A stretch of DNA of 63,365 bases, taken from contig JNVV01000099.1 of NCBI GenBank assembly GCA_000733355.1, forward strand, positions 1 through 63,365, written 5' to 3'. Positions 10,290 to 22,557 of this stretch are shown here, piece by piece (within the stretch, counting starts at the first letter, position 1; each line of letters begins with the position of its first letter). A program made the translations under genes and the position numbers. The notes under the pieces were generated by a model. That model was not told where the DNA came from, did no database searches, and worked only from the letters and a program-made list of their open reading frames with translations. Source of the stretch: Falciphora oryzae. Lineage: Eukaryota; Ascomycota; Sordariomycetes; Magnaporthales; Magnaporthaceae.

Positions 10290-13200
10290 GCACTTTCGCG
10301 GGTGCGTTTTGGAGGTGCTCCTTTGGTTCCCAAATGTTATACTCTGCCGGCTAGTCTTTCCATTTAACCAGGTAGTACTTTTTGCTTTTGATGTGGCCCT
10401 CGTTTCGTACCTTTTCAACTTCCCATTCGTTTTGGTCGTTTTCGTATTCGGGCATAAGCAGCGGCACCTCGTCTTTTTGTTTTTTAGCAGTGTACCGCTT
10501 AAAGTACTGCATAGGGAAAACGTCGTGCAAACGGCGGTGGTGCTCGGGAAGTGCCAATCGGTAGGCCTGCTGACCGATGCGTTCGGTAATCCGAAAGGGG
10601 CCGATCCATCTGGGTGCTAACTTTTTGTTTTTTAACCGCAGGTTTTTCGTAGATAATTTTACCAAATTTCCAATTGCGAACTGCATGGGGGTATGGTTTC
10701 TGTTATAGTACTTAGCTGACCGTTCCTGTGCTTGCAGCAACGTTTCCTTAAGTTCTTTACGCATTGCGTGAAGCCGTTCGATACGGTTCCTTGCTGCGGG
10801 TACCTTCCCCTTAGGGATATCGTTCGCGATATTAATCCGCATTTTGCAATCCGATCCGTATAGGAAGTAGAATGGCGAATGCTTTGTGGTAAAGTTCCTG
10901 CTATTGTTATAAGCGTACGCTGCTAGTGGTAGCAGTGATGCCTAGGAATTTTCCGAATTAGCGTAGTAGTTGCGGAAGTAATCCTCGATTATACGATTTA
11001 GGACTTCCGTTTGCCCGTCCGTTTGAGGATGGTAGGCGGTCGATATGCGTTTTTTGATAATTTGGTGTTTGCACACTTCCTCCTAAAAGGTACTGGTGAT
11101 GCGGCTGTTCCGATCGCTAACGATGCTTTTAGGAGTGCCGAATACGCATTTGATACGTTCGAAAAACAGTTTTGCGAATTGTCCGGCGCTTGTATCCGCT
11201 CGTGTAGGGATAAGCACCACGTATTTGGTTAACCGGCATACGACGACGAGAATCGCGTTGAAGACCTGACCATTCGCCGTCCTGCTTTTAAGTAAGCCAG
11301 TTACCCAATCCAGAGAGATCTTTTTTATAGGCTATCCGTTTTTTGGCGGTAATAGGGGTTTAAGTTTGCCGTAGGGCTTGTAACGATAAATCGCTTTCCT
11401 TTGGCATTAAGGGCACGATGCTACATATGCAGTAATATCCCCTTTAACCCCATCCCATTAAAAAAAGCGCTGGATTAAATTTAGGGTTTTGGCCACGCCC
11501 CAATAACCGGCTCCTAAAAAATCGTGAAATTGTTTTAAAATTTCGGTCCTTAAAGCCTCGTTTGCAGGGATATAAACCTAACTTCCCCGGAAAATTAACT
11601 CGTTACCATCAGCTAGGTGGAAGCACGATGCTTTTCGTTGCCAAGGCGTCGTTTTAGTATTTTGGTGCGGTGCGGTATATTTCGCGTCAAGTACTAGCAG
11701 GCGGGGCTTTTTAATTTTTGTCAGCCTTTTGAGCAAATTTATGCTCGCCGGATCCCGCTTTTGTACGTCCCCAATCCATTTCCTTAACGACGTTAAAATC
11801 CCCTTAGGGGAATCCGATGCGTTGCTCTTAAGCCAATCCAAAGCGGTACGTGCCTTTTAGCGAGTGACAGATTGCACTTGTAGGGCATGGATGACCTTAA
11901 GGGTGTTTGGATCGTCGGCTAACGTAAGTTGTGCCAAACGTACGCTGTCCCGCTCGCTTTGCCGGTTAGAAACAAAGTTTCCGGGGGATCGCTCGTTAGG
12001 TGCGCTCTTTGCGCTTACTGGTTGGGGAGGCTTATTGGGCGTTACTTCCTCGGCAGTGTCCTTTGCTGCGTGCTATTCATAACCAAGCACGTTTTTTCGA
12101 CCCATTTTATTAGATAGCGTCGGTAAAAGCTTTTTAATAAAAGTTTCCTATCCTTCCTTTTAACCGTCTATATAATCCGGTCGACGAAATGGAGCGTCCG
12201 CCGGGTTTAAGGACCCTAGCCGGTACTTGATCTCGAAATCGTACGGCGCTAACTGTAGTAGCTAGCGTGCCTAACGTCCGTTCAAGCGCTCCTGCTTCAT
12301 AAAAGCCTTTAAGTTCTCATAATCCGAAAATACCTCTATGGCTTGCGCTCCTTTAAGGTAATGTCGCTAATGGCGAAAACTTCCTACTATTGCGAAAAGT
12401 TCTTTATCGTACACAAGGTACCGGATTTCGGCCCCTTTAAACTTCTGGGACCAGAAGGCTATGGGGTGCCACTGGTCGCCGTGCTTTTGCGACAAGATGC
12501 CTGCCCTGGCAAAATCGGAAGCATCCGTTTCCAACCGCAAAGGTAAACGCGGGTCGTAGTGCCGTAGCATTAGCGCGGTTGTAAAGGCGTTAATTAGGTC
12601 CTCAAACGCTTGCTGCTGTGGTTCCTGCCAATAATGGCCTATCTGGCCTGGCTTGCGTCCGTTCTTTATCCCTTGCAAAAGGTTGTACAAAGGTTTCGCC
12701 ATGCGGGAAAAGCCGTGGATAAATCGTCGGTAAAAGTTGCAAAATCCAATAAAAATTTGGATATCTTTGTACGTGCGAGGTGGGTGGTTAATCCATTCGC
12801 GAACGACCTGGATACGCGCAGGGTCCATTTTAAGCCCTTCGGTATTAACGATAAAACCTAAAAACTCAAGTTCCTGCTGGAAAAAGGTGCACTTTTTCGG
12901 GTTAGCGTAAAGCTCGAAAGCGCGAAATCGATCCAAAACCAACTTTAGGTAGTGCTAGTATTTCTCTTCGCTATTAAAATAAATAAGGATATCGTCCAAA
13001 TAAACGATAACGAAATCGTCCATTAAGCTTCGCAAAGCCCGGTTAATATAGCTTTAAAACGATGCTGGGGCGTTGGTAAGCCCGAAAGGTAGCACGAGGT
13101 ACTCGTAATGCCCGTATTTGGTACGGAACGCGGTTTTCCACTCGTCGCCCTCTTTAATGCGAAATCGATAATAGGCGTTAACGAGGTCGATTTTGGAAAA

Positions 13201-13803
13201 GCATTTGGCACCGTTTAACCGGTCAAGCATTTCCCTAATAAGTGGAAGGGGTGCTTTGTTCTTAATAGTAATATCGTTTAGCCCTCGGTAATCGACGCAC
13301 AAACGCAACGTACCATCCTTTTTAGGGACAAAAATAACAGGTGCTCCTGCGGGTGATTGCGATTCGCGGATAATGCCTTATGCGAAAGCATCAGCGAGGT
13401 ACTTCCGGAGCGCTTCGGACTCGGCGGAAAACAGGTGATAGATCTGCTTCCACGGGGGCTCCTTGCCCGGGATCAAATCGATAGCGTGGTCACCGTGGCC
13501 ATGCTTCGGAAGCATTTTTCCCTTGCGGACGTCGAACACGTCGGAATGGCTCTTTCGGAAGCTCACAGGGACGTTCCCTAAATCCGGCGGTTCGTCCGGA
13601 AAGTCCTCGAACGAATCGTCCTTTTCGGGGACGATAAAAGGGTTAAAGCGAATAGAACAAACAAATATACGATCCTTTGCTTGGAGTTTTTTTCGGAATT
13701 GGTATGCGGATAGTTGATAAATGCGCGGGCGTTGGTTAAAACGCCAAGTTCTTTCGGCCGGGTGAAAGTCCATAACCAGTTCCTGCATCAATGGCATGCC
13801 CAC
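10290..13803 (-). pseudogene. Gypsy A pol: protease-RT, RNase H, integrase, chromodomain
   Basis: RT spans 13054-13803 and continues near 12960, with the substrate block [12 protein letters not shown] and the catalytic box VYLDDILIY. The RT thumb and RNase H occupy 12367-12942 (FCNFYRRFIHGF, then LETDASDFARAGIL). Integrase lies below 11841; its core keeps [14 protein letters not shown] near 11020-11060. Positions 10351-10842 hold the integrase tail with IGPFRITERIGQQAYRLALP and the start of a chromodomain (NEWEVEKVRNEG, YYLVKW), which finishes as WEPKEHL after one stop. The chromodomain would guide integration to modified chromatin. Few stops remain compared with the neighbouring elements. 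Confidence 0.85.
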
Positions 13804-13926
13804 AAAGATGGGGGCGTCTGCTAGGTTCCGATCGATGGCAAGGAACGGCCGGATAACTTTTACCGGGGTGCCGTACTAATTACAAAAGCTTAGGCGTAAG
13901 TAATAAACACCGTAGGTCCTTACACC

Positions 13927-15560
13927 TTAGTCACTTGCAGCGGCTAAAGTAAGAGATTGGTGGTCGTGTTTGGGACGGTTGCAAGGCTGATATCCCAAAG
14001 ATTTGCAAAAGGTGATGGAAACTGTGTTCACTTCGGCGAACGTGTTTAAGCCGATTTCGACCCTAACTTTTGGACCGCCGTTGGGAGCGCTAACGGTCCC
14101 TTTGGTAACGAGCGCAGGGGTTGTGCGAAGCTGGTCGTTACGGAACACCGGTGCGGGGATGACCGGGTTCCCCTTTAGTTTTTCTGGCGTTTGTCGCTTG
14201 GCTCCTTTCCGTCCTCCTCCTCCTTTTTGCGCTTTAAGGAATTAACTTTAGCTTTTCCGTCCGGAAGGGGCTCGCTGCCTTTAATTGGGGGCTTGGTAGC
14301 GGAAAAGGAGCTTTTGCAATCTTTCGCCATATGGTTGGGCTTGCTACACTTTATGCATGCGTTTTCATCCCAACGTCGTTAGCGTTCGGTGGGTGAAAGT
14401 GTCGTGCGTCCGTTGCCCCTATTGGGACATTGGTCGCGCCTTTCCTGCCTGCCTTGGGGTTTATGCTTCCCGTCCTTATCCTTATTCGATTCCTTTTGGT
14501 CCTTTTAATTGGAGGATTTCTGGGGATCCTTTTTCTCGTCGTACGGGGCGCGGGCACCCGTACCTAGGGTATCCCAAAGGATTTGGGCTGTGGCGATAAG
14601 GTCCTTTAAGGTTTTTGCTTTATAGTGCATACCACGGGTGATTTGGACTTTTAAAGCGGGGACCAAACGGATTACGTAGCCGTTAATGTTTGCTATTTGT
14701 CCTGCTTCGCCGCATACGCGTCGGTACCGTATTGCGAAAACACCGGGGTCCTCGTTATTCTTTTGCATAAGTTGTTGCAAATCGTTGGTGGCCCGAAGGA
14801 GTGAAAAATCTCCTCGCAATATGGTATTACGGAGCCATCGCATAAATTTGCGCCAATGCAAGCCCAGAATGGGGTTGGCTTTGCGCGAGCCGTTGTAGGC
14901 GGAGTTAAGGTCGCTATTAAAGGTTCCGATAGCGGCTGCGATACGTAATCTGGCCGTAGTGAAGCCGTTAAGGTTGGTTTCGAAGGTGAGGTCGAGCTTG
15001 CTTTCCTAATAGTCGAAGTCTTGTACTGAGCTTGGAAGTTTCAATTCGGGCATTTTCCATAGGATCTTATGGCTACCTTTGTCCTTTTCGTACGAAGGAA
15101 AGGTATCGTTTTCCTCGTCGTCGTCCTTAACTAGGGAGTGGTGTGATGGTGCCCGGGGTGCTAACTGGTTAGCAGGTCCTTTTAACGGGCGGTTGATCTC
15201 CTGGCTATGCTGCCAAGGGGTCGAAGCTCGAGAACGAGGCTAAGGCTGGGGCTAAGGGTGATCCGGATCGTCCGAATCGTTTGGGAGGCCAAGGGCCTCG
15301 CGCACTGCCTTCCGTTCGATTAGGGCTTTTTGGAATTGTAACAGGATTTTAGTGGGAACGCAATTACGTAAAACGTAATAAGCGAGCTAGGAACGGGTGT
15401 AGGAAGCAACGCTATAAATGCTAAACTCGGGGTAACCTTTGGGGTTATTGGGGGTAAGTTGCTCGCGTCCTGGGGGCAAAGTGGATAACCCTATCCTTAG
15501 ATCCTCGTCCCGTCCGGCGTCGTTAACCTCGATAAAGTCGCCAAAGTCGAACATGGTGCT
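13927..15560 (-). pseudogene. Gypsy A gag and protease
   Basis: A capsid-like segment at 14505-14861 (MRWLRNTILRGDF, DPGVFAIRYRRVCGEAGQ) fits retrotransposon gag. An intact CCHC zinc knuckle, CIKCSKPNHMAKDC, lies at about 14325-14370. A retropepsin-like region follows at 13927-14148. The first gag residues, near 15550, match the start of Gypsy D gag at 62640 closely. In-frame TAG/TAA codons interrupt the reading. Confidence 0.75.
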
Positions 15561-15600
15561 TGATAAATGCTAAAGGTTTGAGCAGAGGAAGCAATCGAGT

Positions 15601-16112
15601 TGTAACAAACGGCGGCCTCCTTAGGGAAGGGAGGTCACGTCTGAAGGGAAAAGGGGGATTTTAGAGGTTTAGCAACTTAACAGTCTGGTTTGTGCAAAGC
15701 TTGACAAGCTAATGATGACAAAAAATAAAAAACGATTGCTTGGCCTTCGAACTCCCTTTATAGGGGGTCCTGCAGGCCCTTTTTATGCACAGCCTCCCAG
15801 CTACCCCTCGGCTGCCGTCGGCAGAGTCTCCTCCTCTATAATGCCCGTCCGGGCTGGCTGTGTTTTAGTGCGTTATGGTTTGGAATAATATGCCATTAAC
15901 CTTTTGGTCTGGAACAACATGCCACTAATCCTCTGGTTTGGAACAACATGCCACTGATCCTCTGGTCTAGAACAACATGCCACTAACCTCCTGGTTTGGA
16001 ACAACATGCCACTCTGGCGTACACCCCTTTGGCTACTACCGGAGCCCCCCCTTAAGGCTACCGGTGGCGGTCTTTAGGGCTGCTAATCGTGGCTGCGGAT
16101 CGGGGTGTTACA
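15601..16112 (-). repeat. Gypsy A 5' LTR
   Basis: This is the partner of 9516-10027, 512 bp, ending GGGGTGTTACA. The sequence just inside (ACTCGATTGCTTCC on the minus strand) is the expected primer-binding region and resembles the matching position in Gypsy D. Confidence 0.9.
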
Positions 16113-16117
16113 AGCGA

Positions 16118-16914
16118 GCTCCTGGTTAGTAAAGAAGTCGCAAATCCTGGTTAATACTGCTTTTTCCTTTTTTTCGGGCTTATTTTATTGGGTTTTCTAG
16201 CAATTTCCCCTTTTCCGGGCTTAGGATAGGGTCATTCCATTTGCGGTGCGTTTTGCGTTTTTTTTTCAAATAGGTATTAACCAATTTGCGTGCGTTTTTT
16301 AAATGTTCCTTTGGTTCTTACGTATTATATTCCACTAGCTATCCTGCCTATTTAATTAGGAAAAATCGGGATCTTTTTTGCTCGCGTATATTAACGACGT
16401 TTTCCACTTCCCATTCTTCCATCTCTTCTTCCAACTCCGGGAAAGCAAAGTTAGGAGGTTGCGGACGGGAATCGTTTTAAGGTTTTAATAACGTTACGGA
16501 AAAAACGTTATGCAAACGGCTGTATTTTTCCGGCAATTGTATTTCGTATGCTAAACTGCTAACCTTTTTTATAATAGGTACCCGGATATAAATAGGTGCC
16601 ATTTTGCAAGTCCTTGCTTTAAACCGGAAGTTCCTTATAAATAAGCCAACGACCTGTCCCTTTTAATACTCCTAAAGTTGTTTCCATTAGTTATAATACC
16701 GGCGTTAGGCTTTTATAATACGGGTATGGTTAGTCCGCATATCGGTTCGGATCCTGCGGATATAATGTAACCGTTTTAGCACTTTTTAGATTTTAGTTTT
16801 TTTAGGGTCGACTACGATTTCGCATATGCGAGGGTTAAACCTATATAGTGCTTTAAAGGGATTAACGGTAATAGTTTCGTATTTGGCGTTATTATACGCA
16901 AATTTGGCTTTATA
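16118..16914 (-). pseudogene. Gypsy E integrase tail and chromodomain
   Basis: The minus strand reads a degraded integrase C-terminus and then a chromodomain-like block (EWEVENVVNIRA, followed by residues corresponding to the W-x-x-YPxxxNTWEP core with stops) at about 16290-16430. Gypsy A is inserted just past its end and pogo-2 just before it, at 16915, so this slice is flanked by two younger insertions. Confidence 0.65.
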
Positions 16915-16916
16915 TA

Positions 16917-18777
16917 ACGTAGTCCATCAGCGAGTCGCGCATATCACCGAATCGCGCACCCACACCCGACTTCCAATTTATCAACGTGCATATCAACCCA
17001 ACAACGCCAGCAATACATTAAAACTACTCGGAACTATATATATCAAACATTTCTACTTCTTCCTAACAGGTGCGCGCATTATGTCCGGTTTTGCCGCAAA
17101 TGCCACATCGCCGACGAGTCGTCGTCGCCCTCCTTTCCTAAACCCCATAATCGCGCATTTCTTGCTATAGCTATCCATCCAGCTCCTACTGGTCCAGAAC
17201 ATCTCGTACTTCGTCGATAGTAAGTAACCCTCCAAATCGGACACGTGTTTTTTTAGCCCTCCGGCGTTTGCTTAGTGCCTCGTTCGCCTTTCTAAACGTA
17301 AACACTTCGGCTCGAAAAAGGGCCATTTTATGCATTATCGCTTTCGCCCCCTTTGCAATTTGGTCCACAACCGTATGAATAGGAATTGGAAAACTGCCCT
17401 GGTAATTAAAGATCCGAATTTTGATATGTTCGGATTGCGAAATTGCTTCCTTAGCTATCCGGGGCGTTTTAGAAGTCCAAAGTTCGGGGTCGTTTAAAAG
17501 CGTCCTTAGGGGGGTTGGAATCCGTAACCTTACATCCAGCTTTTCCAAAACTAAATCCGGATTGAAAAAAGTAAAGCCAACCTTTTAAAAGCCTTTTTAA
17601 ATGTTTTCTTTAGTTATAAAAGCAAAAAATGCCGCTTTAAACGCCGAAAGGAACTCGACCTTAGTTACGTAGCTAACGTATAACCTCATCAGGTTTTCGA
17701 TTTATCCACCGTACGCCCGCTTTATTAGGCTAAAGCACCCGACGTTAAGCGGTTAAAAAAAGTGAGACGAATGCGGAGGCATGCAAAGCGTAATAATATT
17801 GTGTTTTTAGCAATAAAGCTCGAAATCCGTCGAATGGTAGCTTTCGTAACCGTTTAGCACTAACAAACGATAGGACTTTATGGAACGAACTGTAATATGT
17901 TTATCGAAATGCCGGATCCATTCCAAGCCGAGCTCGTTCGTAATCCACCCGTTAGCGCTTATTGCGATAACCCAGTTGCGTAAAAGGTCGGTTTCCGAGC
18001 ACCAATTGGCTAGGTAGTACTGCCTTTTAACGATAATAAAAGGAAAAACCGCCCAACCGCAACAATTAACCCTTTGGATAACTGTAGCCTATTCCCGGTT
18101 GCTAGGTTAAACCAGCTTTGTTTTGCCACGGCCTTCCGACGTTGTAATAACCATAACGGCGGCGATTATACCTATAAGGAAGCCGGTTTCGTCGAAGTTG
18201 TAAATGTCGTCATCCTGGATGCTATATTTAGCTACAGTGTTCCGTATAAGGTCGAACCACGCAAAAATAAGCTTAGGATTTTCGCATTTAGCCCTTTAGT
18301 AATCGTACTTTCGAATCCAGCGCGTGCCGAGCTTTGCGCGGCGTTTAACGAACCTTTCGACCCAGCATTTGCCGACGGTGCCCGCGTCGCGTTCGGCCAG
18401 CAATCGGTTAGCTATATCTTTAACACCAAAAGGCCGGGGAGGAAATGCGCGGGAATCCAGCTCGAGTATGTACTTAACAAGCGCCTGCTCTTCGGATTCC
18501 GTCAATTTCCGGGTGTTGGGCTTGCTATCGCGTCGAGCAGGTCGGCCGGCGCGTCGGTCGCGCAGTGTGGATTCAAAAACATCGTAGATTTTAGCTGCCG
18601 AACGCAAACTCAGTTCCCGATTAGATTGCATTGCCTGTATGGCGAAAACAATCCTAGCTTTTTTCGATGTCGATGCCATTTGTGGTTGTTGAGGAATTGA
18701 GATTAGAAGTGGGAGACGCGGGTCGCGATGGAAAACGCGCGACTCGGTGATATGCGCGACTCGCTGATGGACCACGT
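16917..18777 (-). mobile_element. pogo/Fot1-like DNA transposon 2, 1,861 bp
   Basis: TA flanks both ends (16915-16916 and 18778-18779). The terminal repeats begin ACGTAGTCCATCAGCGAG on the left and ACGTGGTCCATCAGCGAG on the right. The half-sites, AGCGAGTCGCGCAT and ACCGAGTCGCGC, are 17 bp apart. On the minus strand, 18296-18775 encodes the transposase N-terminus and 17053-17548 the C-terminal part (basic tail RKGGRRRLVGDVAFA). The middle is frameshifted and stopped. It is inserted in the integrase of Gypsy E. Confidence 0.9.
17053..18700 (-). pseudogene. pogo-like transposase remnant (copy 2)
   Basis: The N-terminus carries the same two helix-turn-helix modules as copy 1 (LSLRSAAKIYDVFESTLRDR, then LTESEEQALVKYILELDSR) followed by WVERFVKRRAKLGTRWIRKY. 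The DDE catalytic region in the middle lacks a continuous frame. The C-terminal 180 residues are open in two pieces. It is probably inactive, but less degraded than copy 3. Confidence 0.78.
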
Positions 18778-18779
18778 TA

Positions 18780-20700
18780 ACATTATTACCTAACTGTACT
18801 TTTTTTGGTTAATAGACGTCCGCAAATAATGCGTTAGTGTTTGGTGGGTGCGCTTTATCTAGTTATCGGTTTAAGGATGGAACGCCGTAGATAGCCGTCG
18901 GGCTAAGTATAAAGCTTTTCGGTACTCCGCCCAAAAATGGCTTGTTAGTAGCGAATTTTTGTCGCTAACGATACTTTCCGGGGTGCCGAATTGGCATTTA
19001 ACGTACTGCTATAGCATTTGGGCCAGCACAAGCGCCGAAATGGTTTTGCGCATTGGGATAAATTTGGCGTATTTAATAAAGCGGTTAACTACTACAAATA
19101 CGGCATTATACGTTTGTCCTATAAAAATTGGGCATTCGGGTAGCCTTGTAATAAAATCCAAACTAATCTTTTAGAACGGATGCTCCGGTAATGGGAATGG
19201 TTGCAGTTCGCTATAAGGTTTGTGTTTAAGCACTTTAGCTCCTTGGCATGCTTAGCACGATTTAACGTAGGCCATAATGTCCTTATCCAGGTTTTCCTAA
19301 TGGAATTTGCGTTTAATAAGTTCTATTATTTTATAAATTCTAAAATGTTCGGCTTGGGGGTCGTCGTAATGCTGGGCTATAATTTGGGCTTTTAGCGCTT
19401 TTTAGGCAGGTATTACCAAACGTTCCCGGAAATACAAGATTTCGTTTTCGTTTATATAGTATTTTTTGTAGGTAATTCGGCCCTTTCTGGCCTTATCGCC
19501 TCTTTAAACGGCATCGCTTTTTCCGGCGGCATTGCTTTTAACGGCATTACGGTTTCGCGTGGTATTACTTTCCTCGGTGGCATCGCGTTTCCGCGCGGTA
19601 TCGCTTTTAGCGGCATCGCGACTTTACGCGGTATCGTGTTTTTGTACGGTATTATATCTTTGTATGGTATCGCTTTTAGCGGTATCGCGACCTTACGCGG
19701 TATCGTATTTTTGCACGGCATTATATTTTTGTATGGTATCGCTTCCAACGGTATCGCTTTTTGCGGCATCGCGTTTTTGCGCGGTATTGCCTTTTTAGGC
19801 GGCCACGTTTGTTCTAACGGGCTGATCTTTTTGGATCCCGGCGCTATCCTTTACTAAAGCACGTAATACGACAATTTTTTAATCCTGCGTTTGCAACCGC
19901 CTAACTAATTGGTATATTGCTCGGCCTAGTTTATCGGCTTTAACCGTTTCGTCCTTTATTAATTCGATAATAACAAGGCGAGGAAGCAGTTAGTTATAAA
20001 TAACGCTCCTAGTTTTAAGCTCTTTTGCCAGCAGTTTTTCTTTTGCCCGGGGCTAAGCCGTCGCGGACCTTTTTGGGTTACCCTTTAGGCCAAGCTTTGC
20101 TTGCTACTTTCGTTTTTTGTTGCGAATAAGGGCTGCGATAGGGATTTGCATAGCTATTTACAGCCCAGGCTGTAAAGATTGGTTACTTTTAGCGACTTCC
20201 GAACGTGCCCGTTTTAAGCGAAGCTTTAACGGCATTTGTTTTTCGTCTTTCCTTTCTATAAGGGTATCGATTCGGGTAAAATAATTTAAAGGGTCGACTC
20301 TATAACTACTCCCTTTTAAACGGGCGCGTTGCCTTTTTTTTTAGGTCGCGAACCCGAATCGGAATCTTTTTGGCAGCTTGCATATATTGCTTTATAACGT
20401 TTAAATAGTTTTTTTTGGATCGTTAGCGTAGCAATTTGTTAGGTTAATTTATTTAGCAAATGTGGTAGTAAGTTTAATTTGGCCGCTAAAAACGGGACGA
20501 CGTTTTCGTATGTAATTTCTCCCCTATATAATTTAGCCTCTTAAACAAACCATTGGCGGGGTTAGTTTTGCCTGTTTTATGTTTGATATTAAAGTCAAAT
20601 TGCGACAGCCTATATACCCAGCGTGCCAGCCTCCCGCGGAGGTCTTTTAAGGGTGCTTAAATCATTCCCTTTAGGGTTTAGTGGTCCGTTAGTATTATAA
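18780..20700 (-). pseudogene. Gypsy E integrase core and tether
   Basis: On the minus strand, 18800-19180 reads the integrase catalytic core: a block like SLDFITRLP, a second strand near FVVVNRFIKYAKFIPM, and a DDE-type downstream motif, all with scattered stops. Upstream, the linker between RNase H and integrase contains a coding tandem repeat (19500-19800). Positions 19860-20500 are very degraded and show no clear zinc-binding HHCC site. Confidence 0.6.
19490..19790 (-). repeat. In-frame minisatellite encoding IPxK pentapeptides
   Basis: The minus strand is open for 105 codons and repeats short motifs of the form I/M-P-x-K (IPLKA, IPYKD, IIPYKN, TIPRKV, AMPLKA) at 15-18-bp spacing, with a higher-order unit of roughly 75-80 bp repeated about twice. 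It lies in the Gypsy E linker between RNase H and integrase and has no stop, unlike its surroundings. Confidence 0.7.
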
Positions 20701-20725
20701 ACACTTTGGAAGCTCCTTCCAAATA

Positions 20726-22039
20726 CTATCGCCAATGCTTTAGCGATTCGATAATCGCTAGCAGCTTTTGCTGGCCCGTAGCCCATTTTTGCTCCGCGTT
20801 AGTTAGTTTGCGGGAATAAAAAGCTATAAGGTGCCATTTGCCATTTATTAGTTGCGATAAAATGCTAAAAATGGCTTTCGTGGAAGCGTTTGTTTCCACT
20901 CGTGTTTTTTTGGTCGGGTCCCAATGTTTTAAAATAGTGGCGCTCCCGAAGGCTTCCTTTAGCCCTTTAAACGCCCTGGCTGCCGACAGCGGCCAATTAA
21001 ACATTCCCTTCTTTTTGCCGTTTTGGCTGCCTTTAAACAGCTCGGTTATAAGTGCGATTACGCGCGAGTAGCCGGGGATAAATTTGCGGTAAAAGTTGGC
21101 GAAGCCTAAAAACATTTGGATGGTTTTATAAGATTTAGGTGGTTGCCACTTTTAAATAGCTTTAGTGCGATCCGGGTTTATAAAAATGCTTTTTTTAGAA
21201 ACTCGAAAGCTTAGGAATTCGACGTGGTTTTGGAAAAACTCGCATTTGGATTGCTTTGCGTATAGCTCGTGCAGCCGGAATCGTTCCAAAATTTGCTTCA
21301 TATGCATTTCGTGCTCCTTTTCGGTTTGGGAAAATACGATGATATCGTTGAGGTAAACCACGCAAATGTGGTTTATTAGCCCTACCAGCGCTCGATGCAT
21401 GTAGGCTTGGAACGTTAACGGAGCGTTAGTTAATCCGAACGGTATAATAGTGTATTCGAACAGCCTGTATTTGGTACGGAAAGCTGTTTTCTACTGGTTT
21501 TGCTTCCTAATTCGGATGCGATGGTATGCGTCCTTTAAATCCAATTTGGAAAACCATTTCGTTTCCGCCAGCCTATTTATTAAGTTAAAAATAAGCGGCA
21601 GGGGGTATCGGTTTTTGCGAGTGATTCGGTTAAAGGCGCGGTAGTTAACGCATAAACGCAGCGTGCCGTCCTTTTTAGGAACGAACAACACAAGCGATCC
21701 TACGTCGGCCTCGAAAGGGTTAACCCTTCCCAAAGCCAGGTTCTTTTAAAGGTATTCCTTTAACGCTGCTATTTGTTTTTCCGAAGTTGGGTACAGGGCG
21801 CCCACTGGGGGTTTGGTCCCTTTTTCCAATTCGATAGCGTATTCCGCTTTTTCCAGCAATAGAAATGCCTTAGCCCGTCGGCTCGAAAACACGTCGGTAT
21901 AGGCTTGGAGGCGCGGGTCAAAGGGTTCGGCCAGCTTTTTTTCGTCCTTATCATCAAATAAGGGGACCGTAAGCTCGTATGCACTAAGCTGGTAATGCGT
22001 TGCCGTAATATGCCCGATAACGGCCCTCGTTAGCTGCAT
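20726..22039 (-). pseudogene. Gypsy E reverse transcriptase and RNase H
   Basis: Positions 21746-22039 hold the region before RT. Positions 21491-21733 carry [18 protein letters not shown] and WFSKLDLKDAYHRIRI, RT blocks 1-3. Positions 21152-21400 carry VVYLNDIIVFSQ, where the catalytic YLDD has become YLND, a G-to-A type change expected from RIP. Positions 20726-21115 carry the thumb (FLGFANFYRKFIPGYS) and RNase H, where the first catalytic Asp region reads VETNASTKA, also D to N. Both enzymes are dead in this copy. Confidence 0.85.
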
Positions 22040-22114
22040 TTGGTATGCTAGTAAGCCTGAAGCAACGGCGGCCGCCCAATCACTTGGGTTAGGGACGCGT
22101 ATCGTCCTAAACTT

Positions 22115-22360
22115 TTAGGACTGGTCGGCGTTAAAAAGGTTGATGCCTTTTTGGGCCATCGTGGGATGCCTTATAAGGATGTTTAATGCGTCCGCACTTT
22201 TGCGGATGGCGTAAAATAGCGCGGTAATGGTCCGCTTTTGGCCCTTCCGATTTTGGGCTTTTAAAGTTATATAATAGGCTTTATAACATTTAATGGGTGC
22301 GTTTTGGATTCCGATAAGCTCGGGGATTGGCTCGGAGGCCGCGGGAAGTTTAAACTTCCT
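22115..22360 (-). pseudogene. Gypsy E protease, part 2
   Basis: The minus-strand frame (KFKLPAASEPIPELIG, ending in NILIRHPTMAQKGINLF) continues directly from the protease start on the far side of Gypsy B. There the catalytic region reads LVDLNTGAAANTVSYKFI (a changed DTGA). The join is at the TTCCT duplication (22356-22360 and 30301-30305). Confidence 0.75.
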
Positions 22361-22557
22361 TGTCACGGCCAGTAGGGCCTCAACTGTAGATAGAGGAGTT
22401 GGGACCAGAGACCCTTATCGTCAGATAAGGGTGGAGGCTCCACAAGGTGGATCCTGCACAGAGATATCCCAAATCTCTGCAGGGCCTCCGGCCTCCAACC
22501 TACTCCGAATATCATTTTCCTGTTACTTCAATATCTCTGCCCTCGATTGCTTTGACA
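22361..22557 (+). repeat. Gypsy B 5' LTR
   Basis: It runs TGTCACGGCCAGTAGG to TGCTTTGACA, 197 bp, paired with 30104-30300. The next bases, ATTGGTAGCAACTCCGG, are the primer-binding region. It contains two short inverted pairs, ACCCTTATC/GATAAGGGT and AGAGAT/ATCTCT. Confidence 0.92.

Larger units (their letters stand above)
9516..16112 (-). mobile_element. Gypsy A: complete-length chromodomain retrotransposon
   Basis: This 6,597-bp element has two 512-bp LTRs (9516-10027 and 15601-16112) and the flanking pentamers GGCGA (9511-9515) and AGCGA (16113-16117), which match except for one G/A transition. It is inserted in Gypsy E at the end of the chromodomain region. The order on the minus strand is LTR, gag, protease, RT, RNase H, integrase, chromodomain, polypurine tract (AAAAGGGGGATAG), LTR. 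It is the least degraded retroelement here: the RT box YLDD and the gag CCHC knuckle are intact, although stops break pol. Confidence 0.92.

Noticed and set aside
9792..16020. CRISPR-like regular repeats
   Set aside because: The units are contiguous without spacers and lie inside LTRs of a eukaryotic retrotransposon.
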